A stretch of DNA of 64,000 nucleotides from Caldalkalibacillus mannanilyticus JCM 10596 (GTDB taxonomy: Bacteria > Bacillota > Bacilli > Caldalkalibacillales > JCM-10596). A model generated the notes under the pieces. That model was not told where the DNA came from. It saw only the letters and a program-made list of their open reading frames with translations, and made no database searches. Shown here piece after piece: positions 18,681-30,427 of the stretch. Made by a program: the position numbers and the translations under genes. Every line of letters begins with the position of its first letter. Position 1 is the first letter of the stretch. The DNA lies in the NCBI RefSeq assembly GCF_000615945.1, contig NZ_BAMO01000017.1:1-64000 (forward strand), in the 5' to 3' direction.

Positions 18681-21600
18681 TTGTCGAAATATCAATCTAG
18701 GTTTATCAGTATGATTCTAGTGATCGCTCTTATCTTATCTTCACTTGCTAGCGCAGTTGGGGCTGTGCCACAAGCAGATCAAGATAGGAGAGCAGATGCT
18801 ATAGAGAGAGCAGAGCAAGCTAGAAATGAGTTATTACATACCCTTTCCTATGAAGAACAAGTAAAGGAAAATGCAGAGAGGTTCAATCTTGATTCAACAG
18901 AATTAGACAAAACCTATGCACCAGATGAAAAAGTACGAGTTATTATTAAACTAAATGAGCATTCTGTGGTTGAAGAGCTTAATCACAAAGGAATCAGTTT
19001 AGAAAGCATGTCCGCGAATGAAGTAAGCGCGAAGCAAGAAAAGATTGAGAAAAATCAAGAGGCATTGATGAATCAACTAAAAACACAACGCGTTGATTTT
19101 GAAGCCAAGCATCAATTTCAGCATGTCATTAACGCTGTAAGTGGTGAAGTTACCTTCGGAGAAATCGAAAGAATCAAAAAATTAGCAGGAGTCGAAGAAG
19201 TCTGGATTTCTCAAGAGTACTATCCAGATACAACAGCAAAGCCAGATATGTACTTTAGCGCCCCTCTTATTGGTTCAGAAGAAGTGTGGAATAGTGAATT
19301 TAAAGGAAAGGGTATGATTGTTTCCGTTATTGATTCGGGAGTTAATTATCATCACCCTGCCTTTGGTGGAACTGGAAAAGAAACCATGAAATTAGGGGGA
19401 GATATTAATTATTCTCCAGTAACGGGAAATGGTCAAGGCTACGGGGGAACCAGAGTCATTGGCGGCTGGAACCATGCGGATGGAAATAACGATATTATTG
19501 ATCGGACTTCAAGTCAGCACGGAGTCCATGTAGCAGGAACGGTTGGTGGAGATGATCCTTCCTCGGTTACCGATGGAAAGACATTTCGTGGTGTTGCTCC
19601 AGAAGTAAGCATCTTAGCAGAAAAAGTATTCTCTAATGATCCAGCTCGTGGATCAACACTGACGGATGAAATTATTGCTGCGATTGAGCATTCAGTAGAG
19701 AATGGAGCTCATGTTATTAATATGAGTCTGGGTTCTCCTGCAGGAGCGTTTACGCCAGATCATCCACAAATTATAGCCATTGAAAATGCGACGAAACAAG
19801 GAGTTGTCTTCTCTGTTTCAGCAGGTAATAGTGGATTTTCAACTCCAACTAAGCCATTTGCCTCCAACCAGGATTATGCAATGGTAGGTTCGCCAAGTAT
19901 CTCTTCTTCAACCATTAGTGTAGCCGCTTCTGTGAATGCTGCAGCTATCTTTGAAGGAATTGTATTAAGCGAAGCCATTAGTAGTCCAAAAGAAGGAATT
20001 ACAAACCTAAAAGAAATGCCAATCATGGTGGCTAGTGGATTGCCTCATACAGGGACTTTAGCTGGTCAAACCCTAGAATTTGTCTATGTAGCCTAGGAGG
20101 TCCAGATGATTTTAAAGGAAAAGACGTAGCTGGAAAAGTAGCCTTAATCCAGCGTGGAGAATATCCATTTGCTGAAAAGGTTCAAAATGCGGCTGATCAT
20201 GGTGCAGCTGCTGCGATCGTCTTTAACTCACCAGGAAATGCTGGATATGTAAGCATGGGTGGATTTAACGGGACAGAGAATATTCCGGCAGCGTTCATTC
20301 TTGGTACGCACGGAAGAGCTATTCTTGAGCATATTGCGGACTCAAGTCTTAGTGCAACATTTAGTGATCAGCCAGTGATTAGCCCGTTGGCAGCTGATAC
20401 AATGACTGACTTCACTTCATGGGGACCAGAGCCAGGTCTTAACTTCAAGCCGACTCTAACAGCTCCTGGAGGAAATATCTATTCTACTGTATTTGCCAAT
20501 GAATACGGCGGAAAAAGCGGAACGTCAATGGCAGCTCCACATGTAGCAGGGGCAGCGGCATTGGTCATTGAATCCTTTAAAAAGGATAACCGTCACGCTG
20601 ACTATACTCCAAATGATGTAAAAGTGGCTTTATCTAATACCTCTAAAGTACTGATTAACCCTGACTCAGAAACGCCTTATTCTGTGCGTCATCAAGGAGC
20701 GGGTAGAATTCAAGTAGACAAAGCGGTACAAACCAATGTTTTTGTTACTGACGACAAGAACGAATTTGGTGTTGCTTTGAAAGAAATCAAAGGCAAGAAA
20801 GCAACATTTAAGCTAAATGCAAAAAATATTAGCTCTGAAGATGTTACCTACACCTTAAGCGGTGATGTGTATCATGATGCTACTTATGAGAAGGATGGAG
20901 TGATGTATAATAACCTAACTCTTGAAGAGCTTGTCGGAGCTTCGGTTACTTTCAATAAGAATAGTATTACAATTCCTGCTAAAAGCAGTGCTTCTGTTAA
21001 TGTAACGGTGAATTTACCAGATAAATTAACGCAGCATCAATTTGTAGAAGGATGGGTTTATTTTAAAGCCGATGAAGCTTCTGCGGCTCCAGATCTTGTT
21101 GTTCCATACTTTGGATTCTACGGTGATTGGAATACATCTCCAGTAGTAGACCCTCATTGGTCAGAATCTTCATCCTATTATGGAATTAGTGGCTTACACT
21201 ATGCTGTTCGATCAGGAGAAACAGTATCTAATATTCGTCTTGGATACACCAGAGATAAGAAATATGTAGAGGATGGCGTTGGCTTCAATCCAAAGGATAA
21301 AAGTCAAAACCATGCTCAACCAATCCTTTCATTATTAAGGAATGCAGAAAAGCTAGACATGAATATTTTAGATGCCAAAGGAAAGCAATTGCGCTCCTTA
21401 AGTAAAGCCAATCATTTGCGCAAGCATTCCAGTACCCCATTCTCTGCTGCCTACACCTCTTGGGATGGAACAGTGAATGGAAAGGCTGTTGAAGATGGGC
21501 AATATTATATTCAAGTTGTTGCTCAAGCTTATGGTGTAGGGAAGAAAACACAAGAATTTAAATACCCTGTGAAAATAGACACAGTGGCTCCTGAAGTGCA

Positions 21601-24600
21601 GGCAACTATCACTCAGAATAATGGCGCTCCTGAGCTGAAAGTCAAAGGAACAGATGCGGGTACTGGTATATGGGGTTACTATGCCGTTGTTTATGATGCG
21701 AATGCCAAACATATTGGTGAAAGCTGGGTTAATTTTGAAAAAGCAAATCAAGAATATGTGGGAAGCACCTCTTTACCAGAGAATGCTCACTATGTAGAGG
21801 TCGTAGCATGGGATCATGCTGGAAATATGGCGCTTGCCAATGCTGGTGAAACACTTCCATTCATGTTAAATTCTCATACTGTTAACCCGTTAGAGGGAAC
21901 GGTTACCTTTGCTTGGTCTTCAACAGATGAAACGACTCATGTTCGTTTTACAACAGGTGATCAAGAAGCTGTAACAGTTGAAAACAATACCTCTGGTAAA
22001 TACACACTGCCACTAACCTATGGAGATCACATGGTCAAACTAGAAGCTCTTGACCAAGGTGGTTCTGTCATGACTAGCTTCGATGTGGAAGTGAAGGGAA
22101 TTAATTTACTAAGTCTATTACATGACAAAACCCTGAATCTCTTCTCTAATGAGGCAACAACGTTTGTTGAATTGAAATACGGAGTGACTTCTGAACGAGT
22201 GAAGAAAGTCATGCTTTCCCCGATGAATGAAGAAGTGGAGATTGCTGCTCCTGGTCAATATACGTATACCTATGAGGTTCCTAAAGGAACGCAGGCAGTA
22301 ACTCTTCAAGCATTTGATGGAGAGGATCGTCTAGTAGGAAAACAAGAAGTAACGATTAATCACAAGAAGCAATTTGATGTAAGATTTGATCAAGAAGTGT
22401 ATTATGCTGAAGATGTAGACCAGCTTCCTATCGTTCTCTCTGCGGGAGAAGAAGTAGAAAGAGTGAGCTTCAAAGTGAAGAATGCTGAAGGCGAGCAGGT
22501 AGGCGAGGAATTCACGACTGAACTAAACAAAGCTTCTTATACAGTCGATCTAGATCTAACAGCATTTACGGAAGGAAAATATACACTAGTAGTAGAGGCT
22601 TACCAAGGTGATCAGGTATTAGATACCGTTACGGCTCCTCTACATGTGTTCTTAACAGGGGTACTAGGATATGCTGATAGTCCTAAATATGTTCGAACAA
22701 ATCAGGATATGGTAACCATTGCTTGGAATTATGATCAGCCAGATAGGATCGAAACAGAGATGGATAGCCTAAGCCTTGTAATCAATGGAGAAGCTGTTGA
22801 ACTAGAGCTTGGAGCAACAAGTACAGAACTTGATTTATCTGAGTATGCGGATGGAGATGTCCTCAATCTATCTGTCGTTGCTTACTCTGGCGCTGATCAA
22901 GTAGGAGTGCTTTACTTCACAATGGAAAGAGATCTTTCTGCTCCATTATGGACATTCAACAAACCAGAAGCGTTTTACCAAAATAAAACGAAGGAAGTTG
23001 AAATCGAAGCTTGGACATTTGACCTAGATTTAGACCCAACTTCAGTCACGTTGAAGGTGCCGGGTGGAGAAGAAGTATCGGTTCAACCTGTACGTATGGG
23101 AGCTGCGTACTATATTTCTAAGACGTTGCCTGTTGTAGATCAAGGATTTAATAACCTTGAGCTGAAATTCTCTGATACTGCAGGAAATGAAGCTACCACC
23201 ACCGTAAGATTGTCATTGACTATACAGCTCCAACGGTGAAGCTAAGCTCGCCAACGGTATCCCTACAAGAAGTGAAGAATGAGAAGGGCGAAGTTCTCCG
23301 TTATGAAGGGTCAGTAAGTACCACAAATGCGAAGCAAGCCATCTCAGGAACCGTAGAAGATACGTATACAGGAGCCAATCTATGGATCAATGGAAATCAA
23401 GTGATTGCTTCCAATCCAAATATGCTAAATGCAAATGAAAGCATTATTGATAAGCAAACGTTCCGTAGTGAAGTTGAATTGAACAACGGCTTGAATGAGT
23501 TTAAGATTCTAGCCAAGGATGGAGCAGGGAATGAAATAGAAGTTCTACTTAAGGTAACAAGACAAACAGGCGGAGGCGGAGGCGGAGGTGTTGTTTCACC
23601 ACCATCATCTGGCGGCGGATCAGGACCTATCGTGACTCCAGAGCAACCACCACAAGGAACTCCAGACAAGGAGAAAGTGGCTGAACAAGCAACACAACCG
23701 CTTAACCAAGAAGGAGTAACAGAAGTGAAGTTAGGGAATGGAGTGGTTGTTCAAATTCCAGCTCAAGCCCTTACATTAGAAAAAGCTTCAGCTCAAGTCA
23801 CTATGGCAACAGCTGAGGAAACACAAAAAGTTGTCGAGCAATTGAAATTAGATCAAGATGTCAAAGCATTTGGTGCCTACTACGATTTCCATATTCTTAA
23901 TGAAAATGGGGAGATCGTCAAGAATCCGAGCTTTGCTCAGCCAGTAAGCATCGTGATTCCGATCACGGGTCTAGCTACTGGTGATCTAAACAAAGAGAAA
24001 CTAAGTTTATTTAAAGTAAATGACAATGGTTCTGTGACCTTTGTTGGAGGTCGAGTTGTCGGTCAAAACCTAGTAGTAGAGCTTTCTAGCTTTAGCCGCT
24101 ACATGGTTATGGCAAAAGATAAAACATTTACAGATGTTAATAGTGGCAACTATCCATGGGCAGCTAATGAGATAGAGGTTCTAGCTTCAAAGAATATTAT
24201 TACAGGAAAAACAGAAGCTGCGTTTGCTCCTCGAGATCAAGTAACAAGAGCAGAATTTACAGCTCTTCTTGTTCGTACTCTTGGTCTGACAGCTTCGGAA
24301 GGTACGGCGGTTTCCTTTGATGATGTGAAAGCAGGAAGCTGGTACTACGATGCCGTCCAAGCGGCGGTTTCTAATGGATTAGTTACTGGTAAAACAGCAT
24401 CCAGCTTTGCTCCTGGAGATCAAATCACAAGAGCTGAAATGGCTGTGATTATCGGTAGAGCATTGAAGAATCTTGGAGTTGATCAGGCATCCACTGACGC
24501 TTTAGCTAAATTTGCTGACCGTTCTTCTTTCCCAACTTGGGCAGCAAAAGATATTGCGGTTGTTGTGGATTCAGGGATCATGACGGGTAGAAGTGCCGAT

Positions 24601-24684
24601 CGTTTCGCTTCTCAAGAACAAACAACTCGCGCTGAAGCTGCTGTTGTGATATATCGAATCTTTAATGAGAGCTATAAAAAGTAA
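18681..24684 (+). CDS. Very large SLH-anchored subtilisin-like serine protease (two frameshifts)
   Basis: TTG start 8 bases after GGGAGG; about 2001 residues once two missing bases are restored. Signal peptide (to about residue 28), I9-type propeptide (about 80-185), then an S8 catalytic domain with Asp218 (VIDSG), His280 (QHGVHVAG) and Ser616 (GTSMAAPHVAG), split by a protease-associated domain (GKVALIQRGEYPFAEK). This is the Vpr/lactocepin plan. Fn3-like and other beta domains follow, a Gly-rich linker near 23570, and three C-terminal SLH motifs from about 24130 (VTRAEFTALLVRTL, ITRAEMAVIIGRAL, TTRAEAAVVIYRIF). The frame is lost near 20092 (CCC read as CC) and near 23206 (AAA read as AA). 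In both places a single added base rebuilds conserved sequence (VALGGPDDF; VKIVIDYTAPTVKL). It acts outside the cell, attached to the wall polymer. Confidence 0.88.
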
Positions 24685-24734
24685 GTAGAAGGAATATACT
24701 ATGTCAAATAGCTCATGATAAAAAAACATTTTTT

Positions 24735-24786
24735 CCCCTTTAAGAGGCAGAGGCGATCAGCTTCTCCTCCTTAAAGGGGTTTTTAT
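24735..24786 (+). terminator. Intrinsic terminator of the protease gene
   Basis: CCCCTTTAA (24735-24743) pairs with TTAAAGGGG (24771-24779), with additional pairing inside the stem (AGAGG with CCTCC), followed by TTTTTATA. Confidence 0.88.
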
Positions 24787-24862
24787 ACATAAAACATCTC
24801 GAAAAAGTGAACGTTATATGACGTTTTCTCCTCAAGAAATAAAACGGATTAAAATTTTTACA

Positions 24863-24891
24863 TTGATGTCCACTCTAATTCCTAGTATATT
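24863..24891 (+). promoter_or_regulatory. Sigma-A-type promoter of the LCP ligase gene
   Basis: TTGATG (24863-24868), a 17-base spacer, and TATATT (24886-24891), 65 bases before the start codon. A small inverted repeat AACGT-N6-ACGTT lies about 40 bases upstream. Confidence 0.55.
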
Positions 24892-24956
24892 GTATAAGGA
24901 AGGCTTCGACGTTTTTAAACATTTTGTGACCTAGTATTTGAGGAGAATGACAAATA

Positions 24957-25970
24957 ATGAAACGAAAACAACTCATCCTTCGTGGATTAGTAACATTTAT
25001 GATAGTAAGTCTGATGGGCGCAGGTGTGCTTTATTATGTATACTTGCAGATGATTAATAGCGTAACCAATGATGATTCCAATCAGCCTCAAGTGGAAGAC
25101 AAAATCTCCGTAGTCGAAGAAAGAATGGACCCATTTATCCTGCTTTTATATGGGATTGATGAACGTCCAGAATTACACGATGCAGGTCGTCCAGATACGT
25201 TAATGCTGGCTCTTGTTGACCCTGAACAGGTCAAAGTTAGCTTAATCTCGATTCCTAGAGATAGCTATGTACAAATTCCAGGTCGAAAGAATAAAGAGAA
25301 GATCAATCATGCCTATCCCTTAGGGGGACATGAACTTACTATTCAAACCATTGAGGAATGGTTAGGAGTTAGTATATATGGTCATGTGGCGATTGACTTC
25401 AATGGATTTAAGGAATTAGTCGATTTGGTTGGGGGTGTAGATGTCTACGTGGATCGCTCCATTATTTATGATGCGTATTCAGATGGGACTCACATCCGCT
25501 TAAGCAAAGGACAACAGGTCTTAGACGGAAAGAACGCGCTAGACTTTGTACGTGCCCGATTAGACAATCGAGGACCAAGATATTACACCAGTGATTATCA
25601 GCGAATGGAACGCCAGCAAATGGTGTTGAAGGAGCTAGGAAACAAGCTCTTATCCTTCCAGTCTTTAATGAAGATATTTGAGATTCAAAAAATAATGGGT
25701 GACAATATTTCCACCTCATTAACTGCTAAAGAATTGGACAAACTTATTCGAACGTTTGTAAGCTTTAACATGTCGAACCTAGAAACAACTTCAATTCAAG
25801 GAAACGCATTGCGTCTTGGTGGTGTATGGTACGAAGATGTCCCTGAAGAGGAGATTGAGCGTATCCAAACACTGATTGGAAGCTTCTTAGACCGCCATGC
25901 AACACTTGCTGACGAACGAGAAAAACAACCAGAATCAGATTCAGATGAAAAAAGCAATAATAATGGATAA
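24957..25970 (+). CDS. LytR-CpsA-Psr (LCP) family glycopolymer ligase
   Basis: 337 residues. N-terminal membrane helix (about residues 8-30) with the rest outside. The LCP core is clear: LLYGIDERPE, AGRPDTLMLALV, SLISIPRDSYVQIP with the conserved Arg, KINHAYPLGG, GHVAIDFNGFKELVDLVGGV, and the late ALDFVRARL with the Arg pair. LCP enzymes move lipid-linked wall polymers onto peptidoglycan. Next to tagO-csaB-tagA it is the obvious ligase for the pyruvylated secondary wall polymer that SLH domains bind. The C-terminal tail is short, acidic and Ser-rich. Confidence 0.93.
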   Translation: MKRKQLILRGLVTFMIVSLMGAGVLYYVYLQMINSVTNDDSNQPQVEDKISVVEERMDPFILLLYGIDERPELHDAGRPDTLMLALVDPEQVKVSLISIPRDSYVQIPGRKNKEKINHAYPLGGHELTIQTIEEWLGVSIYGHVAIDFNGFKELVDLVGGVDVYVDRSIIYDAYSDGTHIRLSKGQQVLDGKNALDFVRARLDNRGPRYYTSDYQRMERQQMVLKELGNKLLSFQSLMKIFEIQKIMGDNISTSLTAKELDKLIRTFVSFNMSNLETTSIQGNALRLGGVWYEDVPEEEIERIQTLIGSFLDRHATLADEREKQPESDSDEKSNNNG

Positions 25971-25985
25971 TGAAGATTATGGATA

Positions 25986-26024
25986 AAAAGTGCCCTCTGA
26001 TATACAATGAGAGGGTACTTTATT
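25986..26024 (+). terminator. Intrinsic terminator after the LCP gene
   Basis: AAAGTGCCCTCT pairs with AGAGGGTACTTT (one mismatch or wobble) around a short loop, followed by TATTTT. The next gene starts only about 20 bases later, so it may only partly stop transcription. Confidence 0.7.
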
Positions 26025-26044
26025 TTCATCGGGAGAGGGTATGA

Positions 26045-27151
26045 ATGAATTTATTACAGAATCGAATGATTCAAGTATTAGCAGCTGTTGTACTAGTTAT
26101 AGGGATTGGAAGTGCAGGTTACTTCCTAACAGACATAGGAAATCAGTCAGAATATAAGGATCTCCCACCAGATCATTGGGCCTATGAATATATCCATTGG
26201 GGTCTGGAAGAAGGGATTATTACAGGATATGCCGATGGAACCGTGCATCCTGATAAAAAAGTGACGGAAGCAGAGCTATTGGCGATGCTGTTTCGTACAT
26301 ACGGAGATCTCCCAGATCAGGAATTTGATCCTTCTTTGGAAGTTGAAGGAGATAGCGAAGGGAAAAGCGAAGTTGAAAGCGAAGAAGAAATACAAATTGA
26401 AAATGGAAGTGAAGGGCTAGAAGAAGAGATCGCACCCGGAGATTGGGCTGTTAAATATTATGATCAAGCCAGGCTCTACAATTGGGAAGTGTGGGGACGC
26501 GGCTCCCGAAATCAGCTTATTAGTCGTGTCGATTTAGCGGTCATTGTGTCCAGTGCCTTAGGTTATAACCTTTCTCACGATGGAGCCATACAGAATCTGC
26601 TTGACCTAGGTATTGTTGAAGGGAAGCATTCCAGCACCTTAGATGGCTATGGTTTGGGACAAGTTACTAGAGCGGAGGCACTAAAAGTGATGAAAACCCT
26701 CGTTGAATATGGGGTGACAGAACTACAAAAGAGACCTTTGACTGCATCGCCTGAACCGGTGATACAATCTGAATTTAAGGATAAAATGACGCCTTTAATG
26801 GAGTATGGAAAAGAACAAGGATATGATATTTACTTTTCAGCTTGGTCAAGAGAAGTGGGCTTTAGTACAGAAGGAGAAGGAATCCTCTTTCTAACCTATC
26901 GCAGCGCAACCTCTTCAGATAACCAGTTGGTCCATTACGCTGCTGATCAAGAGCGTCATCACCCATTGGCGGAAGGGCTGCTGAGTGAATTAGGAGTTCC
27001 GGTTGACAATCAAATTGCTGATCTGATCGAGCAAGTAAGAACCCAGCGTAAAGCAGTCAGTACAGAGCTGGAAAATTGGGAGCTGTATATCACTCCAGGG
27101 AATCTTGATTCGTATGTACAAATTTACTTTAGAAAAATGTCTACGCAATAA
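26045..27151 (+). CDS. Membrane-tethered protein with N-terminal SLH repeats
   Basis: 368 residues from ATG 26045; an ATG four bases upstream is out of frame. A single membrane helix (about residues 8-28) is followed by a good SLH repeat (LPPDHWAYEYIHWGLEEGIITGY), an acidic Glu/Ser-rich insert (about 98-135), and two more degenerate SLH repeats (PGDWAVKYYDQARLYNW; LGQVTRAEALKVMKTLVEYG). The last ~140 residues (from about 235) are an unrecognised domain. With an uncleaved helix and SLH domains, it could bridge membrane and wall polymer. It sits between the LCP ligase and the sugar epimerase, which suggests a role in wall-polymer placement. This is inference. Confidence 0.75.
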   Translation: MNLLQNRMIQVLAAVVLVIGIGSAGYFLTDIGNQSEYKDLPPDHWAYEYIHWGLEEGIITGYADGTVHPDKKVTEAELLAMLFRTYGDLPDQEFDPSLEVEGDSEGKSEVESEEEIQIENGSEGLEEEIAPGDWAVKYYDQARLYNWEVWGRGSRNQLISRVDLAVIVSSALGYNLSHDGAIQNLLDLGIVEGKHSSTLDGYGLGQVTRAEALKVMKTLVEYGVTELQKRPLTASPEPVIQSEFKDKMTPLMEYGKEQGYDIYFSAWSREVGFSTEGEGILFLTYRSATSSDNQLVHYAADQERHHPLAEGLLSELGVPVDNQIADLIEQVRTQRKAVSTELENWELYITPGNLDSYVQIYFRKMSTQ

Positions 27152-27194
27152 TAAGTAAGTAAAAATAACCAAGGAAAAAATATGAGGTGTCTAC

Positions 27195-28090
27195 ATGAGA
27201 GTGTTAGTGACAGGAGGAGCCGGTTTTATTGGCTCACATATTGTAGATAGGTTGGTAGAGCTGAAGCATGAAGTAGCTGTTGTTGATAACTTGGGTCCAA
27301 CAAGTATCAAATATATCCACCCAGGCACGACCTTTTATCAGGTGGATATTCGCTCAAAAGACCTAGAAACTATTTTTGAAAAAGAACAGCCAGAAATTGT
27401 GTTGCATTTAGCAGCACAATCTGTTGTTCCGCCTTCCATTCTTGATCCCATGTATGATCAATCGGTCAATATTGGGGGAACCATTAATATTTTAGAACAA
27501 ATGAAAAAGGTAGGATCAAGAAAAATCATTTATTCTTCGTCTGCGGCTGTTTACGGCGAGCCTATCTCTTTACCTATTGATGAGGGTCATCCGATCAAGC
27601 CGATCTCACCGTATGGAATGTCTAAATGGATGGCAGAGCATTATATTGCGTTATATCATCGAATGTATGGCATTGACTACACGGTTTTCCGTTATGCCAA
27701 CATCTATGGTCCAAGACAAACGGCTGATGGAGAAGGTGGGGTTGTTTCCATCTTTGTCGATAAATTAAAGAAGAAGGAAACCCCTGTTATCTTTGGCGAT
27801 GGTCAGCATACTCGTGATTTTGTTTACGTTCAGGATGTCGCCGAAGCGAATCTTGTTGCCATGGACAAAGGGGAACAGATAACGGTCAATATCAGCTCTG
27901 GTGAAGTCGTTTCTGTGCTTGACCTTTTGGAGGCTCTCAATCAAGTAACAGGTCTGGCAGTACAGCTCAGTATGCAGCTGAACGCAAGGGAGATATCGTT
28001 CATAGCACCCTTGATCCTACAGCGGCTTATAAGGCATTAGGGTGGAAGGCAAGTACCTCCCTGCTGGATGGACTGCGTCAAACGATTTAA
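27195..28090 (+). CDS. NAD-dependent UDP-sugar 4-epimerase, GalE-like (one frameshift)
   Basis: Extended SDR: GGAGFIGSHIVDRL at the N-terminus, the SSSAAVYGEP strand, catalytic YGMSK (Tyr140, Lys144), and NIYGPRQ. The frame runs to a TAG near 28040. If one C is restored near 27966 (CC read as C), it continues as a normal C-terminus, with QYAAERKGDI followed by ALGWKASTSLLDGL, to TAA at 28088-28090, giving 298 residues, normal for the family. It probably interconverts UDP-Glc/UDP-Gal or the N-acetyl forms for the wall polymer. The true substrate is not certain. Confidence 0.85.
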
Positions 28091-28184
28091 AAATCTACGA
28101 CTTAGAAACAATAGGTAGTAGATAGAGGATAGGTAATCGATAGAAATTGATGAAGTAGATAGTAAACGATCAATAGTAGGAATC

Positions 28185-28220
28185 AAAAAAGAGTTGCAGC
28201 TGGTTTTGCAACTCTTTTTT
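28185..28220. terminator. Bidirectional terminator between converging genes
   Basis: AAAAAAGAGTTGCA and TGCAACTCTTTTTT form a long stem flanked by A and T runs, so it can act for both the epimerase gene and the facing gene. Confidence 0.9.
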
Positions 28221-28225
28221 GCGTA

Positions 28226-29074
28226 TTAACGTCTATATTGGAGAACCGTGTCAGGGATCGCCGGTTCTTCGTGTTCAGGATAGCTTTCATTAGCACTATA
28301 ATACGTATCGACATTGTATTCATAAATTTCGCCAGTGTCTAGATTTTCAATTAAATATGTTGCAAAAATTCTGCGCGGAAGGTTGGTATCTGGGTAGACA
28401 ACGACTTTGAGCGTCCCCTCTTTAAAGCGGATGGGGAAGGTATGCCCTTCTGTTTCTAAAATATCTGGGAAGGTTCGTGTTAAATAATTAGGATCTATCG
28501 AATAGAAAAAAACGACAAAATGCATACGATTTGTAAATTTATAATATTTGGCATAACGATTCATGACCTCTGCATTGAAAGGAAGCAATTCAATCAAGTT
28601 ATACGAGTATCTTTCTTGATAGCTCCATTCTCCCGTCGCTCTGTTTTGCTCGAAAGACATACCATTTTTAAAATAAGCTTCTTTAATCGGAAGCAAAAGC
28701 ATATTTCCACTTGTTTCGAAGGAAAGAGAAGTTTTCTTTTCCGACTCTTCTGTACTTTCCATTTGATTCTCATAGCGAGTCAGATTTTTGTAATGAAGGT
28801 ATTTACTCCAGGCATCATAAGTGCCGCTTCGTTTAATTTGCCACTGTTCTTTGGCTGTAGCTTTTCCTGAAAGCTCTTGTTCAAGTAAGGCTTGCTCATT
28901 CTCATAGAGATTAATGCCAAATCCAGATTTAAAGGAAATGACATGAGCTTTATTCATTTCGTCTGTGACTTCTCTAAATAATTGTTCGGCTGGATGCTCT
29001 GTTTTTAGTGCCATTCCGACGTATAAGGCTAGAATAACAGCTATAATTGAAATGAAAGTCCACTTTTTGTTCAT
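28226..29074 (-). CDS. Exported or membrane-anchored protein of unknown function
   Basis: 282 residues; one N-terminal membrane helix (about residues 5-22), then a soluble domain rich in beta-forming residues with many Tyr and Glu (SYQERYSYNLIELLPF, IRFKEGTLKVVVYP, RIFATYLIENLDTGEIYEYN). The overall plan is somewhat like exported LolA/LppX-type lipid-binding folds, but no motif proves this. It is the only - strand gene inside the wall-polymer region before yigZ. Family not recognised. Confidence 0.72.
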   Translation of the reverse strand: MNKKWTFISIIAVILALYVGMALKTEHPAEQLFREVTDEMNKAHVISFKSGFGINLYENEQALLEQELSGKATAKEQWQIKRSGTYDAWSKYLHYKNLTRYENQMESTEESEKKTSLSFETSGNMLLLPIKEAYFKNGMSFEQNRATGEWSYQERYSYNLIELLPFNAEVMNRYAKYYKFTNRMHFVVFFYSIDPNYLTRTFPDILETEGHTFPIRFKEGTLKVVVYPDTNLPRRIFATYLIENLDTGEIYEYNVDTYYSANESYPEHEEPAIPDTVLQYRR

Positions 29075-29310
29075 ACATATTAGTTCCTTTCTAACAAGAA
29101 AATGACATTAAATGACAGATGGTGATAAAAAATAGCTTGTAATAGGTACGACTCCTATAATACAATGAACAGTGGATTAATTCTAGTTTATTTTCTAAAA
29201 TAAGTTAATTTCACAATTTCGCTTGATTATGATAGCAACCTGCAAAATAAACTTGTCCTCTAGGTAAAGCTTAATGGAATTTAATTCTAAAGCTAAAAAG
29301 GAGATAGACT

Positions 29311-30401
29311 ATGACTTGGTTATATATTTTTTTGGTACCACTTGTAATATCACTTTGTGCGACACCGTTCGTTAAGAAACTTGCGATCTATATTGGAGCT
29401 GTTGATAAACCTGATGCGAGAAAGGTACATACTCGTATTATGCCGCGCTTAGGCGGTCTGGCTATTTTTCTAGCTACTACGATTGGATTATTTATCTTTA
29501 CCAATACAGGCTTCTACCCTATGTACTGGATGCTTCTGGGAAGCGTAGTGATTGTCATTATTGGTGTGTTAGATGACATGAAGCCGATGTCTGCGAAAGC
29601 AAAGCTATTAGGTCAAATCTTAGCCGCTATGATTGTTGTCTATGGTGGCATCCGAATAGATTTTATTAACATTCCATTTATGGACGAAGCCATTTACTTT
29701 GGGAAATGGAGCTGGGTTATCTCGATTCTCTGGATTGTAGGGATTACGAATGCCTTGAATCTTATTGACGGCTTGGATGGGTTGCTTCTGGGGTATCCTC
29801 AATTGCCTTATCTAGTATTTTTATCATGTCGTTAATGATGGGGAATGTGACTGTAGCTACAATTTCACTCTTGTTACTTGGCGCAACTCTTGGCTTCTTG
29901 TTTTATAACTTTTATCCAGCGAAGATTTTTATGGGGGACTCAGGTTCTCTCTACCTAGGATTTTTCCTGGCTAGCTTATCTATTTTAGGCTTTAAAAACA
30001 TTACCGTTGTATCATATGTTATTCCTATTCTGATATTAGGTGTGCCTATTTTCGATACCTTATTTGCTATCGTACGTCGTTATCGTTCGGGGCTTTCTAT
30101 TACAGCACCGGATAAGAAACACTTACACCATTGTATTATTAGCTTAGGCTTCTCTCATCGAGCGACGGTCTTAATCATCTATGGGATTACGATGTTGTTC
30201 AGTCTTGCAGCTATCTTCTTATCCCAAGCGACGATCTGGATTGGAGCTATTGTCTTATTCGTCCTCATGGTTCTTGTCATGCTGGGAGTAGAATGGACTG
30301 GAATCGTTGGAGAAACCAAAAAACCGATGACCAAAATGCTCTTAGGTCTTACACATTGGATTATTGATCTAGGTAATAATAAACCACATATCAAAGGATA
30401 G
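29311..30401 (+). CDS. tagO: UDP-GlcNAc:undecaprenyl-phosphate GlcNAc-1-phosphate transferase (one frameshift)
   Basis: Multi-spanning WecA/TagO/MraY family protein: ARKVHTRIMPRLGGLAIF, the Asp pair in GVLDDMKPM, NALNLIDGLDGL, FMGDSGSLYLGF, and the His-rich KKHLHH loop. It starts the secondary wall polymer by making C55-PP-GlcNAc. The first frame ends at 29835 and the second opens around 29781. Restoring one G at 29784 (ttg-gct) joins them into the normal DGLASGVSSIALSSIFIM and gives 363 residues, a typical length. Loss of TagO would be serious for an SLH/S-layer organism, so a sequencing error is more likely than decay. The start has a good AAAGGAG ribosome binding site. Confidence 0.9.
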
Positions 30402-30427
30402 TTGCGGATTTCAAGGGGGCTTCACAA

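Noticed and set aside
20080-20110. Programmed frameshift in the protease gene
   Set aside because: No slippery heptamer or downstream pseudoknot is evident, and the same kind of defect occurs in unrelated genes.
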